Positions 60,373-64,000 of a DNA stretch of 64,000 nt are shown in pieces. Both the position numbers and the translations under genes were made by a program. Within the stretch, counting starts at the first letter, position 1. Each line of letters begins with the position of its first letter. The notes below the pieces were generated by a model. The model saw nothing but the letters and a program-made list of their open reading frames with translations. It searched no databases and was not told the DNA's origin. Origin of the DNA: Todiramphus chloris collaris (taxonomy: Eukaryota; Chordata; Aves; Coraciiformes; Alcedinidae); contig JANVCC010009942.1 of NCBI GenBank assembly GCA_025345505.1, positions 1,367,443 to 1,431,442 of the forward strand. Reading direction: 5' to 3'.

Positions 60373-61865
60373 CGCAGGGCCGGGGGCTTCCGGTCACCAG
60401 TGGCCGTGATAGCTGCCGCAGCACGGAGAGGAGCAAGGGCGGCTAGCACTTGCGATTGCGTACTTTCTGCCTGCTTCTGCAAACCTAACCCTAGTTCCTT
60501 AATAGCATTTACCAAAAAGGCTTGAGTCCCTGACGGCTGAGAAGCTATCCTTTCTAATGCCTCCTCTATTGTCCAGTTTGCCCCTAAGGTTCCTATGACC
60601 CTCTTTGTTGCTTCATTGCTGTTTTGTAAGGCACACTGCCGTAACATCATTGACTTCATATAGTCAGGCACCCCAGCTTTCTCTATGGCTGCAGCGACTT
60701 TATCTATAAAGTCTCCAAAAGATTGCTCTCTTCCTTGCTTTATACCCATATATATCGGTACTCCCCCAGCGTCTTTAACACGATCTATAGCCTCCCTTAC
60801 ACACCTCATAGCCTCCCGGACTTTATCAGGTCCAATGAGTACCTGAGCTTCTGTACGCAGGTATGCTCCTAAACCCATTAGTTCCTGCATAGTAACTCCA
60901 TGTAAAGGGTCCCCAGGCTGCCTTTGTACCGCGAGAGTCTCATTTACTAACGCCTGCCAATGCGCATGAAATAGCAGCTGCTGGTGTTGAGTAAAAATCA
61001 GCTTAATCAAAGCTCTTAAATCATTCGGAAGTAGCAGTACCGTATTAAACAAATAGTCGAGCATTTGCTTTGCCGGCTCACTCTTAAACCCATACTGGCT
61101 CACTGTCTGGCGGAGCTGCGACAACAATTTCCAGTCCAGCGGCGTATAAGCGCCAAGCAGGACGGGGTTGCCCTGTTGGTCCACCCCTTGTGTATACGTT
61201 ACTGGGAAAGCATGAGTGTTTACCGCCGTCAACTCTGCCTCATCGCCCGTTTCTGCTCCGTGCCGAGCCAGCGCATTCCAAGCCTCTCGGCGCTGTTTCG
61301 CCGTCTCCTCCCACAGGTCACTAAGTGCCCCAGGGACAGGTTCTGGCTCTTTAAGACGCGGCGCGGCGGGCTGCGGCGCGGGCTCTGTGAGCGGGGGGGC
61401 TACCTGCTCCTTTGAATGCTCGGACAGCGGCGGTGCGGTGGACCAAGCAGGACTACCCCCTGGGGCAGGCATAACGACTGTGTTTGTTGCCGGCGCCAGT
61501 ATCTCGTTAGAGCGAGGCAGTTGGGCGTCAGAGTGGCTATATTGAGCATTACGACTATGCGCCTGCAGCGCTTGCTCAGCAGCCCTTTTCTCTGCCTGAT
61601 GCTGTAAAAGCGTGTTATTAATAACTCTCCAGACTTTTCCTAACTTCTTTGTCGTTTTGTCTTCTTCTGTTAGCACCGCCTCCCACAACAAATCCCCTAG
61701 CTTCCTCCATTCTGCCAGCTCGTGCACCGTGTGCGGGTTAGCAAAGACCCCTTTTGCATACCCCCAGGCTAAGAGCCCTGGCAGATCCTTCCTAAGATCT
61801 ATCTCCTTAACTCCCCTTTTTTCTAAGTAAGTATAAAATAAATCATATGCTGCTTGCCTGTCCAT
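60297..61865 (-). CDS. gag: retroviral gag polyprotein, open frame
   Basis: A 522-codon structural polyprotein that would assemble the viral core. The chosen start is the ATG at 61865 (GACATGG context, protein MDRQAAYDLF). The frame is open for 13 more codons upstream but without ATG. Residue 2 is aspartate, so N-myristoylation is not expected. Order: matrix-like N-terminus (about 1-105), proline-rich linker (about 130-180), capsid starting near 218, a major homology region (GREQSFGDFIDKVAAAIE, about 378-395), and a nucleocapsid zinc knuckle CYRCGVGGHIRREC (499-512). A second knuckle starts with CQNC and stops at a TAA at 60299-60297, so it is truncated. No stop or frameshift lies within. The next frame (dUTPase) overlaps by about 75 bases in the -1 frame. 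Confidence 0.93.
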   Translation of the reverse strand: MDRQAAYDLFYTYLEKRGVKEIDLRKDLPGLLAWGYAKGVFANPHTVHELAEWRKLGDLLWEAVLTEEDKTTKKLGKVWRVINNTLLQHQAEKRAAEQALQAHSRNAQYSHSDAQLPRSNEILAPATNTVVMPAPGGSPAWSTAPPLSEHSKEQVAPPLTEPAPQPAAPRLKEPEPVPGALSDLWEETAKQRREAWNALARHGAETGDEAELTAVNTHAFPVTYTQGVDQQGNPVLLGAYTPLDWKLLSQLRQTVSQYGFKSEPAKQMLDYLFNTVLLLPNDLRALIKLIFTQHQQLLFHAHWQALVNETLAVQRQPGDPLHGVTMQELMGLGAYLRTEAQVLIGPDKVREAMRCVREAIDRVKDAGGVPIYMGIKQGREQSFGDFIDKVAAAIEKAGVPDYMKSMMLRQCALQNSNEATKRVIGTLGANWTIEEALERIASQPSGTQAFLVNAIKELGLGLQKQAESTQSQVLAALAPLRAAAAITATGDRKPPALRCYRCGVGGHIRRECRASGVWCQNC

Positions 61866-62024
61866 GTCGTCAGCGCTGTTGCAACTTTCCGGCTTCGGCA
61901 GCACGTATGGCCCGGGACTATCTATATAGCTCCCGAGGGTGCCTCCCCGTCGTTTTTACGGCACCGACCTGGTTGCAGCAGGCCCCAACCCCTCTTCACC
62001 GACCGATGGGGGTGCTCCCCCGCC

Positions 62025-62058
62025 GTCTTTTAGTCGAGACGCGTCTTTTAATCGAGAC
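62025..62058 (-). promoter_or_regulatory. twin 16-mer repeats with a 10-bp palindrome in the viral leader
   Basis: Between the primer site and gag, GTCTTTTARTCGAGAC occurs at 62025-62040 and 62043-62058. Each can pair GTCT with AGAC to form a small hairpin. Their junction AGACGCGTCT (62037-62046) is a perfect palindrome. The position suits a dimerisation or packaging signal, but that role is inferred. Confidence 0.5.
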
Positions 62059-62064
62059 ATGGGA

Positions 62065-62082
62065 GGCACGTCGGGGTCACCA
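62065..62082 (-). promoter_or_regulatory. primer binding site, tRNA-Trp type
   Basis: On the minus strand TGGTGACCCCGACGTGCC begins three bases after the 5' LTR. The first sixteen bases are complementary to the 3' end of tRNA-Trp, the primer used by alpharetroviruses. The last two differ. Confidence 0.9.
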
Positions 62083-62085
62083 TTT

Positions 62086-62487
62086 TGTCGGTGAAGGGAG
62101 ACGCGGACACTCCTATGGTCATCCAGCCCGTCTCATTTATTGTTAAGACCAACACTCTTTTATACAGTTGTTAATGAGGCTCATACATAGTGCAAAAGCT
62201 TAGCTCCTTATTGGCTCCTGTCTTTCTGCACATAGCAACATTTTGGCTCCTGTCTGTCTGCACATACAGCAGTATTTTGGCCTTTTGCAATTAACCCATC
62301 CTGTTCCTTCGGTCAGCTTGTAACTTTTGTTTCCTTCTTACAGCCTTGTTTACCATCTACTAGCACGTACACAGTGGGGCAAGGTCAAACCGACCTTGCC
62401 TCAGCCCTTGTCAGCTTGTCCAGGGGGACAAGCTTCATACGGCCTCGATCTGACTCCTCAAGCCACTCTTTCACAAGGCTCTCCACA
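62086..62487 (-). repeat. 5' LTR of the young ERV (promoter)
   Basis: 402 bp with one difference from the 3' LTR. On the minus strand a TATAAAAG (complement of 62157-62164) should start transcription near 62130, and AATAAA lies at the complement of 62136-62141. Transcription would run through gag and env towards lower coordinates, the same direction as PDE4D. Confidence 0.97.
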
Positions 62488-62493
62488 CCCTAG
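62488..62493. repeat. target site duplication CCCTAG (right)
   Basis: Matches 57854-57859 exactly and abuts the CA end of the right LTR. Confidence 0.93.
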
Positions 62494-62609
62494 GATTTTG
62501 CTACAGGAATTTCAAGTTCCCAGCCCCACTCACATGTGGTTTTAAGCTTCTTAATTTAGCAGAGCACTGAGCTCTAGCTCAGTAAGCACTACCCAGTCCT
62601 GAGAATTAT

Positions 62610-62900
62610 GTGGAGAATCACAAAATCATTTATGTTGGAAAAGACATTTAAGATCATAGAGTCCAACCGCTAACCCAGCACTGTCAAGTCCACCACTAAG
62701 CCACATCCCTAAATACCACATCTACATGACTTTTAAATACCTCCATGGGTAGTGACTCAACCACTTCCCTGGACAGACAGTTGCAATGCTTAACAACACT
62801 TTCAGTGAGTAAATTTTATTTAATATCTATTCTAAACCTTCCCTCCAGCCTCAGAACTGTATGTGCATTTCTAACATCCTCAGACCAGATGTTCATTTAT
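62610..62900 (-). mobile_element. CR1 3' fragment, minus strand
   Basis: Starts with the complement of the CR1 3' end ('gagaatcacaaaatcatttatgttggaaaagac', 62612-62644) and continues into the ORF2 C-terminal region ('ccacttccctggacag' near 62760). It is heavily diverged, and its left limit beyond 62870 is uncertain. Confidence 0.82.
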
Positions 62901-64000
62901 TTGACAGCTTTCCTGCCCCTGCATTTCTTCAACCAGAAATTTTCCTACAGACTCTTCTTTTTTTATATCTAGAAACTGTTTACATGACAGTACAATGTTT
63001 TGAAAGGATGTCTGCAGTTAATATTTAGCAGTGGGAAAAAAATGAAATAAATATAGCAAGTTATTCAAAGTCATGGTGATGATATAAACAGTTTTGTGTT
63101 CATGTAGGCAATCATGCCAAAAGTACTGCATTCTCTGCTGCACATATAGTAAAAAACTTCTAAATATACAGACTCAGGTTTTTTGGGCTTCAGGAAGGCA
63201 GAAGTACACTGACTTCAGCTTCATGATGCATTGTCAGTTGTGTAGGAGGACCTCATTCAGCAATAATCTCAAATCCTCTGAAGTCAGTAACTAAGCTAAG
63301 AACATGTGTCATGTGGCTGCTGTCATACTTGTCCAAAGGTTCAAAAAAATGGTAGTGCAAGATTTAGCCTCTTAATGGCAGTTGAAAAATTAAGAAACAA
63401 ACACTCAGCCATATTAGCTTTATTTCTTTTTGTATCGATATTTAAAAAAAAAAAAAATTGATTATTGTTTCCTGAAGTTCCTCTGCTAAGTTTACCCAGG
63501 TAAGATACCCTCTTCATGGGAAGGAAGCTAGGATACACACACACAAAAAAAATAGAGTCCCTAAAATGCTTCTTACATTCCTTTTCATAACAAAGAGTTG
63601 TGTGGCATCACAGATGTAAAATCTTTCAGGATAAATGTAAGCTTTGAAATAGATACTTACTGCTGTAAATTCACCTGTCTGACAGGGACGTACAAAAGGA
63701 AGCTGACAATAAATTAATGTTGATTATTTTTTTCAGCTCCTGAATCCTTGGTTAGAAATTTCAACAAGTAAATTGATTACCAGAATGTGGTGGAAAGCCC
63801 TTCTATCACTCCCCCCAACTTCCATCAGCACGGCACGCAGGGAGAGAATAAGATGAAAAGAAAAGAGCCATGGGTTATGATAGATAAAGTTGTTATTCTC
63901 TACTTCCCATCCACATGTGATGTCGGGCCGAGTCCAGGAAGCAAGGCATCAGAACACGTATAGCAATTGCTCAGAAGACAAAGTCGACTGCCCTGCCCGC
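62901..64000. other. AT-rich DNA, no gene seen
   Basis: Presumed PDE4D intron. Short low-complexity runs only (for example poly-A at about 63445-63458). The first PDE4D7 exon was looked for and not recognised. Confidence 0.45.

Larger units (their letters stand above)
57860..62487 (-). mobile_element. young endogenous retrovirus with pol deleted
   Basis: A complete proviral unit of 4628 bp on the minus strand. The order is 5' LTR (62086-62487), primer site, leader, gag, dUTPase/integrase remnant, spacer with tandem repeat, env, polypurine tract, 3' LTR (57860-58261). The two 402-bp LTRs differ at one base by my comparison (T at 58108, C at 62334), and the 6-bp target duplications are perfect. 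Protease, reverse transcriptase, RNase H and most of integrase are absent, so it could only have been copied by enzymes supplied in trans. The primer site and env look alpharetroviral, while the dUTPase is a betaretroviral trait. It has the same orientation as PDE4D. Confidence 0.97.

Noticed and set aside
61065-61830. Plus-strand frames of 63-116 codons opposite gag
   Set aside because: Antisense shadows of the gag frame with no recognisable domain.
63853-63960. Plus-strand ATGAAAAGAAAA... as a possible PDE4D7 first exon
   Set aside because: It is on the wrong strand relative to the other PDE4D exons, and the following residues do not fit.

Overview
The window is nuclear DNA from a bird. 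Signs of this are abundant CR1 retrotransposons with the avian-type 3' end (short ATTCTATG-like repeats instead of poly-A), several avian-type LTRs, and alternative 5' exons of a recognisable vertebrate gene. Most of it is AT-rich intron or flanking DNA. There are no bacterial-type genes, CRISPR arrays or operons. The exact species cannot be read from the sequence.

Host gene. Two alternative 5' coding exons of PDE4D (cAMP-specific phosphodiesterase 4D) lie on the minus strand, so the gene runs from high to low coordinates. The exon at 49526-49754 matches the second, isoform-specific exon of the PDE4D7-type long form. The exon at 25396-25754 is the first coding exon of the PDE4D4-type long form and sits in a CpG island at about 24720-26280. 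Both end with two bases of a codon followed by a GT donor, as expected if they splice alternatively to the same downstream exon, which lies outside the window. The rest of the window would then be PDE4D intron.

Young endogenous retrovirus. Positions 57860-62487 hold a complete minus-strand provirus of 4628 bp. It has two 402-bp LTRs that differ at one base, a perfect 6-bp target duplication (CCCTAG), a tRNA-Trp-type primer site and an open gag. A short reading frame joins part of a dUTPase to what looks like the end of integrase, so protease, reverse transcriptase, RNase H and most of integrase are gone. The env is open and alpharetrovirus-like, and its last 33 codons lie in the 3' LTR. It has the same orientation as PDE4D.

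Older elements. A gammaretrovirus-type remnant (end of pol, broken env, LTR) lies at about 37051-39031 on the minus strand. Solo LTRs lie at 21460-22049, 31183-31936, 32725-33561, 46070-46789 and 51307-53673. The last is split by a nested CR1 and still has 5-bp duplications outside both halves. About fifteen CR1 pieces are visible. The best, at 2386-4869, has an open frame from the endonuclease end through reverse transcriptase to the 3' end, broken only by three stop codons.

The remaining stretches are AT-rich DNA with simple repeats and no gene that I can support.
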